Source: Euglena gracilis
Lineage: Eukaryota > Euglenida > Euglenophyceae > Euglenales
DNA length: 64,000 bases
Direction: 5' to 3'
Assembly (NCBI GenBank): GCA_039621445.1
Contig: CP154956.1
Location: forward strand, 17,853,385 to 17,917,384
In this document: in pieces, positions 48,601 through 61,529 of the stretch
Layout: each line of letters begins with the position of its first letter
Numbering within the stretch: position 1 is the stretch's first letter
The notes under the pieces: generated by a model
What the model saw: the letters and a program-made list of their open reading frames with translations, nothing else
Database searches by the model: none
What the model was told of the DNA's origin: nothing
Position numbers and translations under genes: made by a program

Positions 48601-51600
48601 TGCTCACCCGTAAAATCGTCCAAAAAATGCGTTTTCCGCCTGTTTAATTTCCGACCCCGCTCGATGCCTGCCCGGCCGTTGGCCAGACTTCAGACCTATG
48701 GACGGCCTTTAAGGGGCGGTCTGTGAAGAAGAAGAGAAAAAAGAACGCCATCCCTAAAAGACCGCCCTGGATGGAAATTGTAACCCCCCCCCAAATAACC
48801 CCCCCCCCGGTGCGTTATTTGGGCACCCGGACAGGGACCCCAGGGGGGGGGGTGTTATTTGGGGGGGGGGGTTACGTGGAAAACCAAAGGAAAACGGGGG
48901 GGGGGTGTTATTTGGGCGGTCTAAAGCGGCCCCCGAGGGGGGGGGGGGTTTTTTGGGGGGGGTATTTGGGGGGGTTAATGTCCCCCTTGCCCCTGGCAAT
49001 GCAAAAAGAAAAGGGCAAAGGCAAAAAAAATGGATTTTGGAGGGGCAGAGGTCCTCCACAGCGCTGGAAATGATGCCCAAATCAGCTGGCTGGAGGGCCG
49101 GCAAAAAAAGATTGGTCCAGCAACCGGGCTGGGTTGTTTTGGGGGGGGGGTGGAACCCTGGGCTGGGGAGGGGGGTTGCTGGCAGCAAATGGCAATTTTT
49201 GCGAGCCAGCGGGATGTGGAAGGAAACCCTCGGCTACAGTGCGGACAAAAATTACGGTGAGACAGAATTTTGGTGATGACCCAGATTTTCACCAAAAATG
49301 TTTCCCCGTAGTTTTCACCCAGTGTACCTTTTCGACGCCCTTTGAGACAAGACACGAAATCGGAGCTGGATCTCCCCAGGATGCATCGTGAACACTGTTC
49401 TCAATTTACAAGGGGCAGATTGCAACAGAATGGTCAGGGAAACACCCATCACAGACATGCTCACTGCAGACGGTGCATTTCCTTGCAGTCTCTGCACCAC
49501 ATTCACAGAGAAACAGACGTTCAGGCTGCATGGTGGCTTGCAATGCCCGGTTCAGACCATTTTCCCCCAGTCCCATGACAAATCGAAGTGGATATTCCGC
49601 ATGGAACGTGCAACCAAAAAAAAGCCTGGGTTCTAACACATGATCACAAATTTCATTCCCATGGCTATTCCAGGTGGGTATCGTCCAAAATGGTGCGTTC
49701 AGCAGGTGCATAATCCAAAAAAAAAAAAGGCCCGGTTTCTAGCATGGGGATCGCAGAGGGGACATCACTCCACAGAGAGCGGGGGATCCCGGTTGCATCC
49801 CAGGAGCGCCTAATAGAAGCTGGGTTGAGGCGGTCTACGGCTGTGGACAGAGCTTGGCGCATTGTTTTGGAAAAAGGATAAATGTCAAATGGACCACTCT
49901 CTTTTCTCTGCAACTAGGGCATATTTCCGTTTACGCATAGTGGGGATATGGGACACTGTTAACTCAGCAATGGCTTGATCAGTGGAATTCTGAGCGAAGA
50001 TGTTCTCCACCCAGTTGTCCCAAGCCACCTGTGTCTGGGCCTTCAGACCAGCAATGAAAAATTGATCGGCAGGCTAAAAAAACGTGTGTCATGTTCTTGG
50101 GAATGACCACAACACGTATCCCATGTATTTTTTTTTGAGTAGAAAAATTGCAATTGAGCAGTTGCAAGGAATTCTCAAAGCCCCGAGGGCTGATCTGACA
50201 TCGTGTCAGGTCAGTCCTGGGGGCTTTTTTTTTCCGCCCCTTTTGGAAAGCATCATTTTCACCAAAATTAACTTTTAAAAAATAAAAAAAATCCCCAAAA
50301 AATTTTCCCCGTAATTTTTTTCTCCGTATTTTTACTCACCTTAATTTTTGTCCGCACTGCAATGTCGCAACTAATGGAGGAACCTCGTTTGCACTTTTGG
50401 GTTTTGGGGGGGGGCAGATATCCAACAAGAAGCGTGGGCAGTGCCAGAGGCTTGGACGAGGCTGGGCTCCTGGCTGGAGACATCAGAGGCCCCACCACTC
50501 CATCGTCTGGTGGGGCTGTGGGGGAGTGAGGTCACCAAACGCAAACAGTATGTGCAGTGTGTCCAGCAGAGGGTTTTTTTTTAAGACCAGGGGGGGGACA
50601 CCCACCCACCCACCCACCCGCTGGGGGGGGGGTCCCGGGGGACCCACTCAATTCCCCCCGAAAATGGCCCAAAATCGCGAAAAATGCTAAAAATGACACC
50701 TTTTCAAAAAAAATTCGGCACCTTCGGTGCCAAGAATTATATCCTACCATAACCCCCCCGGGGGGGACCACCCACCCCCCCCCCCCGGGTCCAAGACTGA
50801 AAAAAAACCCCTGGTCTATGGAGAGGATGAGATAGCCCCACTGTGGCCGGGCGCCCTCCTTCTGTCGCTTCGCCACCATGCGCTCCTCCTTGCCATCGGG
50901 GTGGACGGCCGCGCCGACCGGTCGCATTCGCAGCGGGTGACGAATGTCCCTTGGGGGGGGGGGGGAAGGGATGCGGTCAACCGGAAGGAATGGCGTTCAG
51001 CGGCGGCAACGCGGCCAAAAAAGAGATCTGCATGTTCACACTGCCTACCCCTTTCCAGGCTCAATGGCCGAGGATGATAATTTTTTTAGACCGGAGGTGG
51101 TCCCCCACCCACCCACCCACCCAAGGGTACCCCCACCAGGGCTCAGTTTGAGGGCAAGTACAGGATGGGTCAGACCCTCCTGATATCGAACCCTGCGAGT
51201 GCGGGGGAGACACTTTTTTGGGGGGTCGGGTTTAGGCACAGTGGGCTGAAAATAGAGGAAAGCCACCCTCCGGGAAGTTCTGACTCAGCCTGAACCCCAG
51301 GGGGGGGGGGTCTGGCAGACCCACCCACCCCACCCCTGCCCTCCCACCTCCGAACCTGAAGTCCAACCTTTTAATAAAACAAAACACACAATCCCCCAAA
51401 AAGAAACACCGTAAAAAAAAACACTGCAAAGAACTGCAGGTTTCACCCTCCCTGAAATCAGGGGTTTTCTTAAGGACCCCCCCCCCCGGGTCCAGCCTCT
51501 GGCTGGCAAAAAGGCTGCTGGCTGGAAACGAGCTGCTGGCTGGACCCCCCCTGGGGGATAAGGGGGGAGTGGGGGGTCTGGGGCTGGAGGGGCTGGGCTG

Positions 51601-53154
51601 GGCTCGGTCGATGAAAAACAAATTTTTCTAAAAAAAAACTGTTACCTTTTCGCCATTTTGGTGGATGGAGCTAGATCAAGGCTGGTGGGCTGTGATGGAG
51701 GTAGCTGTGATGAAAAGAAAAAAAATGCAGGGATAGGTGAGCTGGGCTTCCCAGTTGGCTGGCCAGCCTGCAGCCGGCTGGCCCGGCCTCAGGCCGGGCT
51801 GGACCCAAGATTATTTCACTCGACCCCCACCCCCGCCCCAGCTCGAATTTGGGCTGCTGGCTGGATTTGAGCTGCTGGCTGGCTGGACCCCCCCCCTGGG
51901 GGGATGGGGTCCCCTCCGGCTTGAGAAAACCACTGCCTGAAATTTGCTGCAACATGAAGGCGGGAATGGGGAGCATCGCGTGACAGGCCGGCGGGCGATG
52001 GCCATGAAGAACGCCTCCCGCATCCCGCCCTCCGCGAACTTCTCCCCCGCGATGCGCACCTTGAGGGTCTCCTTCTCCCCGCCAGGCGGCCGCTGTTCCC
52101 CGCCCCAATGAAGGCAAGTCAAAAGTCTACCCCCCCCCTGCCTCAATGGCTCTGGCTGGTGGGTCCCGGCCCCGGGGAAATGAACCTTTGAACCGTTGGG
52201 GTCGTGATGACAGCAACTTCGGGGTAGCCGCGGCGGGTGTCGTTCACGGGGGGGGGGGGTAGGGCGGCCGTTGGTTGGTTGGTTGGTTGGACCGTGGGCA
52301 CTGTTGAAAATTTCCCAAGTTGTTTGGTTCGGCTGCCGGCGGCTGTGATCGACCATGGCCTGTCCAAAACCCTGCCACTTTGAGCCGCAGAGCACCTGTA
52401 ACACAAAATAAAAGGAATGGTGCCAAACAAACAAACCCTTTCATTAAAACATCACTCCTTTTCATGCCAGTTTTTTTTTTTCATGTCCTGACCTTACCCT
52501 CTCCTTTAATTAGCAGCGTTACTCTTTTTATCCCTCATCTCAAATGGACTGAAAGCAATGGACATGGAGTATGCAATGTGAAAATTGGCAAAATTTCTCG
52601 AAAAAAAATCGTTTTCTGAAGGATGGTGCAGGTGTCTGGGTCAGTTAGCTACTGCCGGCCTTTGATGGCTCAATTCTTAGCAACTTTGAGCCGTTACGGC
52701 ATGTTTGTCTGGTTTGGGCAGCCGTCCAAAATATGAAGATTCTCGAAATGCGTGAAATGTGCGCAGAAAAAAATACGCAAAATGTGTACAAAATTGGATC
52801 TCTTTACATTCCCTTCCTCAAAACATAGAAAGACTTGGCGCGAAAAACTGCTTCTCCAAGACTTCCCATCACAAAGAATGAACAATATACTGAAGATACC
52901 TGCAGAGGGATTGGAATTGAAAGGAAGCATCAAGGGAAACACTGATAAAACCACCAGAGAAAAAAGGACGCATTTTCATGCTGCCTTTGCTTATATATGT
53001 ACATATGTATGCATGTATATATGCAAATATATATGTGTAAATATGTGTGTATGTGTATATATGTACCAACCCTCTTCCCAATCTGGGGAACCGTGCAAAG
53101 CAACAGCCTGGTCCCACTTCTTCTCGTCCCAACTGAACCACCGCTTCTCCACGC
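45700..53154 (-). CDS. Alpha-kinase domain protein (eEF2K/MHCK-type), at least 11 exons
   Basis: Atypical Ser/Thr protein kinase. Exons in transcript order: 53154-53114 (its 5' end may lie further out), 52382-52307, 52205-52162, 52077-51953, 50925-50849, 48255-48113, 47796-47761, 47449-47366, 46993-46942, 46644-46570, 45808 to about 45700. All junctions keep phase. Family motifs appear in order: EKFAEGGMRE (N-lobe glycine region), MVAKR (ATP-binding Lys), WWGVETYLKGKYIKYNNN, NTPQAF joined to THFSYEF, LMIVDI joined to QGVGDMYTDPQVHT, GKGFGMGNLG, and GMDRFMRTHWCN with the C-x3-C zinc site. The catalytic domain looks complete. An additional N-terminal exon may lie near 53.45-53.69 kb, and the C-terminal end is uncertain because sequence after FHAPKKFG runs into a repeat. 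Introns are nonconventional; the 2.6-kb intron 48256-50848 holds a pogo-like transposon and intron-like elements. Substrate cannot be deduced. Confidence 0.9.
48275..48415. mobile_element. Short intron-like TIR element, 141 bp
   Basis: Starts CAGGCTGTTTTTTACC, ends CTAAAATACAGCCTG. Flanks GGGGTGTT and GGGGGGTT match 7 of 8. Deleted relative of 37769-38078, lying inside the alpha-kinase intron 48256-50848. Confidence 0.75.
48480..48760. repeat. Dispersed repeat F, copy 4 (in alpha-kinase intron)
   Basis: Contains GCGATTCCTGGGGTC, TGTTTAATTTCCGACCCCG and CTCGATGCCTGCCC, then a GGACGGCCTTTAAGGG block. Inside intron 48256-50848. Confidence 0.5.
49237..50359 (-). mobile_element. Pogo/Tc1-mariner-like transposon, 1123 bp, nonautonomous
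   Basis: Terminal inverted repeats begin CAGTGCGGACAAAAATTA; the first 25 bases of each end match with one difference. The left flank ends in TA; the right flank begins CA, a TA duplication with one substitution. It contains the transposase relic and lies inside the 2.6-kb alpha-kinase intron (48256-50848), on the same strand as that gene's coding sequence. Confidence 0.75.
49406..50170 (-). pseudogene. Decayed DDE-type transposase (pogo-like) with Cys-rich C-terminus
   Basis: Fragments in several frames, in order: GIRVVVIPKNMTHVF, then after a frameshift in a T run ADQFFIAGLKAQTQVAWDNW, then MRKRKYALVAEKREWS, RLNPASIRRSWDATGIP, and finally ERLFLCECGAETARKCTVCS followed by EHVCDGCFPDH and a stop. 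The VIPKNMTHVFxPADQ block matches the region after the catalytic domain of DDE_1-type (pogo/Tigger-like) transposases, and the ArgSer-Trp-x-x-Thr-Gly-Ile motif is typical near their C-termini. The last part has paired cysteines like a zinc finger. Catalytic N-terminal regions are missing. Disabled by frameshifts and stops. Confidence 0.7.
50567..50813. mobile_element. Intron-like TIR element, 247 bp, older copy
   Basis: Starts CAGAGGGTTTTTTTTTAAG, ends TGAAAAAAAACCCCTG. Flanks match only 4 of 8, so it is older. Same subfamily as 2568-2812 and 61092-61349; also inside the alpha-kinase intron. Confidence 0.6.
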
Positions 53155-53284
53155 CTGCAACCGACCACGGCGGCCAGTGTTGTGGGACGGGGCCGAGGGC
53201 CTCCCTGGCCTCTGTGCGCCAGTGAGCACTTGGCACCCTCATAAACACGCACCAGCCAACAAGTGTTGGCACTCCCACTGGACT

Positions 53285-53332
53285 TTCCAACACACACATC
53301 ACCACACCACACACACGCGCGCGCGCACACAC

Positions 53333-53374
<42 letters not shown>

Positions 53375-53394
53375 CCACACACACACGCACACAC

Positions 53395-53425
<31 letters not shown>
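53285..53425. repeat. (CA)n microsatellite in the alpha-kinase 5' region
   Basis: CA repeat with CG interruptions; (TG)n on the gene's sense strand, starting just after a possible GT donor at 53432. Confidence 0.9.
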
Positions 53426-54094
53426 ACCACACTCTTGCTTTCGGCGGGCGATACATCAGCACAGAGGGGGGAGAGGGGAGCTTCTGGGCTGGGACGGACC
53501 GGGCATGGGCGCTTGGGAGACAATGGTGGCTGAGGCAGTGATCGCTTGAGCCGTCTCCACCGGCCATCGCGAGAGGTCCGGGAACGGGTCTGCCTCCTCC
53601 TTCACCTCCGCCACCTTCCTGGGGCCAGGGCTTCGCACCACTTCAACGCCGAGCCCCTCCCACGGAGGGCCCAGGGTATTAAGTGGGGATCGACTCCCCC
53701 CCCACATCCCCCACCTCGGGGGGGGGGGGACCGGCGCGAAGCACAGGAAAGTTTAGGAGGGGGCTTCAAAAAAAATGCCCGAAAATTGCATTCTCAGGGA
53801 ATTTTTTTCAGCAATTTGGCAAAAAAAACACATCAAGAAAACAGGCTGGGGGGCACCTTGGACATCTTGGTTCCAGGATGTAATCCAGAAACCCCACCCG
53901 CCCTTGAGCCAACCTCAACCCCCCCCCGGTTGGGGGATGCTCCAAAGCGCCAGGATGGGGGTTGGGGCAGCGGGTTTCAGTCCAACCCCCCCACTCGAGA
54001 AGGCAGACCACCCTTCCATTTTGGTGCGGCAGCTTCTCCCGTTTCGGGGGGCGGGGCCAGCCACGCCCCCCCCCCCCCCACAGGGGGCCAAGCC

Positions 54095-56425
54095 CTAGGC
54101 GAGCTCCTCCAGCGCCGAGTCACTCAGGAAGCCGCGGCGGTGGGCGTCCTCCACCTTCTGGTCGAACTCGTGGCGCTTGTTCTCGGGCACCACCTTGGAC
54201 ACCACCGACGGCAGGCGCCTCCGGCGGGGGTTTTGCGCCCGGCAAGCCGGGATGCGGACCCCCCAACAGGGTCCGCTGAAAGAAAGCTTGGGCCAGCCCG
54301 ACGAAAATTTATCGGTGGAAAGCGCCGAGTTTTGGAAGAGGCACCTCGGGCTGCGCACTCTGCCCTTGTGTGGCGGTTTTGTAGTTTGGATTGTGATGGC
54401 ATATTGAGCTATGAGAGATCTGGCACCCACTTTGGGGACATGCATATGGACATTCATAAGCTTTTCCGAGAAACACGGGGATAAATTCTCATCCCGTGTG
54501 CATACATAAAAAAATGAATGGTCACGTGTGTCCATATTTGTGTGGATGTGTCCGGGAACGATTTTTTTGTCCCAGTCATCAAAGGTTGGGTTCCAGCCGA
54601 CGGATGCAGGCAGTAATTCGACAAATGAAATAGACATAGAGTATTTCGAAAGGGAAAAAACACACATGGACGAGAAAACGTAGCACAGGAAATATGCAGC
54701 ATAAGAGGGAAGGAGAAGCCTGGAATCCAGACCCTTCCCCACGACCTTCTGGGTGAGGTGGCGCATTGATGTGAGCTGAAGGCCGGAAGACGACTGGGAG
54801 AGAGAAAAGGATGCACGAAAGTTTGTGTGCCCAAAATGAAGATTCTATCCCTATTTTTGACATGGGGGGCTCCGCCCCACCGCACATCCCCCTCAAATCA
54901 CAAAATCTCTTCACGTTGGCCAAACACTCGGGGGGGGGGGGCAAAATCCTTTTTTTGTGGGGCATTTTGACATGGGCGGGGGGCCTGGCGCACAGTACAT
55001 GAAGGAGTGGGGGTGGGTGATGAGGTTCACTGACACTGACCAGATGATCTTCTCCTCCACCGTGAATCCCACAAATGCCAAGCCCACGTTGCAGCACAAA
55101 AAGAAACACGACAACGCTGTTGGACCCAGATTTGGAGACTCGCCAACTAGGTGTGATTGGCATGAATAGCGAGAACTTCAAATTTCAAAGTCAGGGTTCT
55201 TGTGAGTTCACACTTCACACCAAACGGAGAGGGTGCGGGTGTGAGGCAGTTTTTCCCACTTTCCTTATTCTTGCTCATGAACCGAGACAACGTCACAAAT
55301 GGCTGCGATCGAGGAGGACATTCTTCTGAAGTTAACCCCCCACCCAATATGGGCAAGCCTTCGGCTGATTTGGGCTTGATTCGGCTGATATGGGCTTCAA
55401 GCTTCGGCTGATTTTCGGCTGACACCCAAATGTAAGCAACCCCATGACAGGACAACATGAAGGAATTCTCATTAAAACGGCATAAAAACGGCAGAAATCA
55501 GCAAATTCCAAATGGAAACAACCCCAAGTATGCGCAACCCTGGTGCCGAATTTCGCAAACCCAAATAAAAGCACTGGTTCCTTGGGGGGGGAACCAACAT
55601 GCCCCGGCTTCGCCTTTGACATTGCTGCCAAACCCGCCTGTATTCAACAAATTTGCCTCCGATTTGCCTCCGCGGCACACAACAACCAGTGGGTTCGCAA
55701 GGCCGCTGCGCAAACGAAGCAAGCGCAGTACCGGGCGGGCATGGACTAGTGCTGGCGCTTCTGCGGCAGAGCACACACAAGGCTGGTGCCCGCAGCTGTC
55801 TCCCGTCAAAGTGGCTGAGCTCTGCCGCTCACCCCGGCTCCGGGGGCCCTTCCTCCCGCAGTCCCACGAGGAGGTCGTCAGTCAACGCCAGGTAGAAGCG
55901 GCCCACACGGTAGTCGGCGTAGCCGTCCGGCCGGCCGTTGCACACGCTGCGGGGGCCGGGCCCAGGGCAGAGGTGGCTGGGCAGGGAAGGGGGGGGGGCA
56001 AATCCGTCCCACTCTGGTGCCCGACGGCCAGGGGTTCTCGCACAAAGCGACACAGTATTGTGACGCGATGAATCCGACATGATGTGCGGATGGGGGAGTG
56101 CCTCCGGGCTCTCGTATTATTCAAAATATTACTTTGTATCATACGTGAGACTGATTCAAAATTCATAAGAAACAAAAAAAAGGATTGTTTGAGGGAACTC
56201 CATCACCACCAAAACCGACTGTTCACCTGAGAACCGCATTCTGATGGAAGACACCTTTTCGCAAACTGGCAACGGGAGTCCTGGGTTCAACGCCAAGCCG
56301 CTTCCAACACAGCCCTGGAGGGGGGGTGGGTCCGGCTGGTCAGCAACTGGCCGGAGTTGGTCGTACAGCAAGCATGTCCCGTCCTTGGAGTACCACTCAT
56401 CGTAGAAGCGGTCCGGCACACGGGG
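54095..56425 (-). CDS. Unrecognised multi-exon gene, 3' half
   Basis: Exons: 56425-56342 (PRVPDRFYDEWYSKDGTC), 55957-55833 (NGRPDGYADYRVGRFYLALT), a probable exon about 55774-55720, 55086-54991 (GFTVEEKIIWSVSVNLITHP), 54793-54726 (MRHLTQKVVGKGL) and terminal 54207-54095 ending FLSDSALEELA plus TAG. Intron 55958-56341 (GACCAG to CTGGGCCC) and intron 54208-54725 (TTCCAG to CTGCCGTC) are nonconventional and in phase. The exon ending 55833 has a GT donor (GGGTGAGC). Joins between 55720 and 54793 are unresolved, and a further candidate exon (LANVKRFCDLRGMC) lies near 54.90 kb. The stretch WSVSVNLITHPHSFMYC is moderately hydrophobic. I do not recognise the family. The last exon is acidic and basic mixed, likely a helical C-terminal tail. 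The start is not in view. It lies head-to-tail upstream of the alpha-kinase gene, about 0.9 kb away. Confidence 0.65.
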
Positions 56426-58326
56426 CTGGAATGGAGGCGAATTGCAGGCAGCTCAAACCACTGAGGCCAATGCGGGTAGCAAGCTCGGCCTCTGCACCCT
56501 GCACAAGTATTTCCGTCACCATCCACCACGCCACCAAGTATTTCCCTCCCACCCCCTCTAACACATGGAAAACTGCCCAAGTTTATCTGGACTGTTTTCG
56601 GCCGTTTTTTCCCCATTCGTGAACTCCCCCATTGAAAAATGCCATTTTTCACAACGTTTGGGAGACAGAGGACATGGCAAATCAGTTTTGTGGCAACAAA
56701 GAATGCAAAATGCCTCATTTCCCTTCACCGGAGGAGCTTGTCCTTCGATGGTCAGCCTGAGGGAGAGATTTGCAGGTGGGGGGGGTAAGCAGGTGGAAAG
56801 GCTTTTATGTCAAGGGTCGGGTTTGTGGACCAATTTTATTGGGTAACGTTCTTTGAGGGAGCCCAATGGAATGTGGGGATAGAGTACCAACTTCCAGAGC
56901 GTCGTTTAAACTGAAATAAATGACCCAATCCCTTGGGAGGTCCAGCCAGCCAGCGGCATTTTTGCGGCCTGGGTCCCCCATCGGCGATTTTTATTTATTT
57001 TATTTCAAACAAACTTGTGGAAGGATGGGTGAGGAAAGACGTTTTTATTTTGGATGTGGAAAAAAAACCGAGAAGTGGCAAAATGGGATGGAAAACGGCT
57101 TGCCAGGCCAAATTTTTGTGGGAAAATCCTTTTTGTACAATTGGCCATTTTGGGGGGGAATTCTATCAGTTTCGATTGTTGGGCACTCGGTTCGGTCAGG
57201 CCAAGTTTCCACCCTCATGGGGGGGAGCATCCAACGGCCTTTTCCAGCCAGTAGCTGGAAACGCCACCTGGGGGCGGGGGGGGGGGTCGTTAAGGGTCAC
57301 CCTGACCAGTTCTATGGCCAACGTTTTGCCGCCTCGATGCCCATTTTTCGGGCTAAAAATGAGATTGGATTTATATTTCTTAGCAATGAAACACCTTTGT
57401 TTGCGGTCAAGAAATTTCTTATGTAACTGGGGGGGTCCAGCCAGCTGCCTGGAAAAAAGGTGCTGGCTGGACCCCGGGGGGAGGACCAATGGGGTGGGTG
57501 GGTCCTACGGCTGCCGGACTGGACCCGGATGGCACCCAAAAACAGGCAAAAAAAAAGCCCAAATCCAGCTGGACATTTGGACATTTTCAGCCAAAGTTTT
57601 GAGGCAAAAAAACCAAAACCCCTTAAAAAGCCATTTTGGGCTGTTTTTTTTTACCCCTTTCTTCAAAAAAATTTGGGTGCTTTGCATTGAAAGCCTTATG
57701 GTCCAGCCCAGATTCGCCCGGCTGCAAAAACTTTATTACCACTCGACCCCCGAAATGTATTGGGGGGGGGGGGCGACTCTCCAACCCAGTACATATGGGT
57801 TTCTGGATATTTGTTCAGCCATAATAGGGGAGATCGGAAAGTGATGCAGCTCTGTGATGAGCAACAAAAATAGTCTGTTTTTACCTGATAAAAATACGGC
57901 AGCCTTCAACTAAATGCCTCCCGGGGACCATTTTGTTGGATCAGGGGGGTCTATATATATATGGTTCAAGTCTATACTATATATGGTTCCAGTAATTAGC
58001 ACCCCGTATATGGGCGACCGAAATCCTATACGGCGCTGAAAAAAAAAAGGTCCCAAATATCCAGCGGTGTGGGGGGGGGATGCAGGGCCAAAGTTGGTTC
58101 CAATAACTTGGCACCCCGCCAGGTTATTTGGGGGGGGGGGGTTGGAGTTCGGCCTAACTTTAGGCCTAACTTGTACACCTAACACCAACCTTTAAAGTTA
58201 GGCCGAACTCCTAACCCCAACCCTATTGTATCAATAATCCAAAAATTTTCCCCAACCCCCTGATTCAACAATCCGCCCCCCCCCGGGGGGCCCTAACACC
58301 AACCTTAAAGTTAGGCCGCACTCCTT

Positions 58327-58950
58327 TTAGTTGGAGGCTGCCAAAAATACACCATTTCTTGAAACGGCCCGGGATGATTTGGGCGATGTCCTTGAAATGG
58401 TCTGGAAACACTTGCGAGCATTTTTGGATGCACCGGCTTTATCTGTTCTCAATGCCCTCCACCGGATCTGAGACAACTCGGCAGCGCCCTGGATGGGGTG
58501 CCTCTTGGACTCATTCATCACCCAGTTGTCGAGCTGCAGATGATGGCGCTGGAACTCCACATATGGACCGTGGTCCCCATACACGATGCGCTCGTACCTG
58601 TAGAGCCGATGAGACACCCGCATTTCCTGGCTTTTCACATTTGCTGCAGAAAGATGGTGTGTGGGCACCGTTGACTGAAACGGCTTCTGGATTTCGAAGG
58701 CGAGAGTGGATTCCAAATCGCACAGCGTGAATTGTTCGACCTCACACGCCACAACTCTCCGGCGCGGAGAAGGCACACCCCACCGCCAGCACCGCTCCGT
58801 CGCGGTGGCGAACATGGGCTCCACGGCAGAGCCGAACTCCGGTAGCCCCCACTGGGCCTCCAGCTCTTGCTGGTCATGAATGCGGTTCGGAGCGTCCGCT
58901 GTGGTCACTGTCAGAGCCACCATCATTACCCCTCTCCAAAATAAAGGCAT
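58327..58950 (-). CDS. Intronless 207-codon ORF, unknown function
   Basis: A single uninterrupted reading frame from ATG to TAA. It is hydrophilic and mixed in composition (contains YRYERIVYGDHGPYVEFQRH and LQLDNWVMNESKRHP), unlike the repeat-derived shadow frames nearby. It lacks introns, whereas neighbouring genes are finely split; that suggests either a mobile-element gene, a retrocopy or one large exon. Just downstream (58140-58325) are inverted copies of a block containing AAAGTTAGGCC, so it may belong to a repeat unit. The first methionines (MPLFWRGVMMVALTV) could be a weak signal segment, or the true start could be the later Met. No family assigned. Confidence 0.5.
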   Translation of the reverse strand: MPLFWRGVMMVALTVTTADAPNRIHDQQELEAQWGLPEFGSAVEPMFATATERCWRWGVPSPRRRVVACEVEQFTLCDLESTLAFEIQKPFQSTVPTHHLSAANVKSQEMRVSHRLYRYERIVYGDHGPYVEFQRHHLQLDNWVMNESKRHPIQGAAELSQIRWRALRTDKAGASKNARKCFQTISRTSPKSSRAVSRNGVFLAASN

Positions 58951-59060
58951 AATTATTTTGCAACATGCTAATTATAAATATATAACATGCTAATTATAAT
59001 ATATAATATAATATATATATATATATAATATATTTGCTGGGTACTATTCGCTGAACTAAT

Positions 59061-60480
<1,420 letters not shown>

Positions 60481-60778
60481 GAAGGCCCCCAGCCATCCAA
60501 TCCAGACTTCTTTTCCTCCCCGGGCTTCTTTAAGACCCCTGGAGGGAGGGGTCTATCCTACCCACTCCATCCATCCATCCATCCCTGCCCCTGCAGGATC
60601 CCCCAGGGAGGGAAGGTGGGTGGATCGGGGCCTGAACCTCCCATCAGGCGTCGGAGAATTGTTGAAAAGAAACAAAGCGCTAGAAATTTTGGGAAATGCT
60701 TTCAGACGGCCTGGTTTTGGGATAGACGGATGGATGGATGGATGGATGTGCGTATGCATATACATAAATATATGAGTA

Positions 60779-61502
60779 TACATAAATATGGCATAAATTC
60801 CTCCTAGGTACCCCCCTCCCGGCGAAGGGGGGTACGTATATGTCACTTCCAGCTTGGGTCGTGCCGCTTTCTTCGTTGACCACCGGCGCCAACCCTGGCA
60901 AACCAGGTTTGGCCACACCGTACCCCAGGCCACCTGGGCATGACCCCCCAGAGGAGGTAGTTGAATGGGGAATGGAAAGGTGAAGCCACTGAACGAGTTG
61001 CCCGTACAAAGGGATTGGGGCCCCCTTTTGGGCGTGCAATTCTTTTGGAACGGTGCTTTTTTTAGGGTTATTGAAGGAGCAGGGATAGGGTCAGGGTTTG
61101 TTTTTTTAAGACCGGGGGCGTCCCCACCCACCCACCCCTGGGGGGGGGGGTCCTGGGGGACCCGCAAAGAAAATGGCCGAAAATCGCGAAAAATGCTAAA
61201 AATAGCACCTTTTCAAAAATTTTCGGCGACGTTGGCGCCGAAAAGTATATCCCACCCCCCTCCGGGAGGACCCCCGGGGGGGGGGGGGGGCTCGGCCAGA
61301 CCCACCCACCCTACCCCCCCCCGGGGTCCATGACTAAAAAAAACCCCTGGATAGGGTCAGGATTAAGACCGAAAATTAACTTCTGGCCTAACTTTGTCCC
61401 ACAGTTGGGCCAGAAGTCAGGGCTAAAGAAGACATCTACATACCCCGCATCGCCGAGAGGGGGGGGGGTACCTAGGAGGAACTCATGCCATAAATATGTA
61501 TG
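60779..61502. mobile_element. TIR element D carrying a nested element
   Basis: Inverted arms of about 60 bp: 60779-60845 and 61430-61502 both contain TTCCTCCTAGGTACCCCCC and ATTTATGGCAT in opposite orientation. The space between contains a frame with GGSCPGGLGYGVAKPG and the inserted element 61092-61349. Target duplication not determined; flanks are ATAC-rich. Confidence 0.6.
61092..61349. mobile_element. Intron-like TIR element, 258 bp, exact 8-bp TSD
   Basis: Starts CAGGGTTTGTTTTTTTAAG, ends CTAAAAAAAACCCCTG. Flanks GATAGGGT at 61084-61091 and 61350-61357 are identical, and similarity extends to 13 bp. Nested inside the inverted-repeat element at 60.78-61.50 kb. Confidence 0.85.
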
Positions 61503-61529
61503 TGCGTGTGTGTGTGTGTGTGTGTGACT

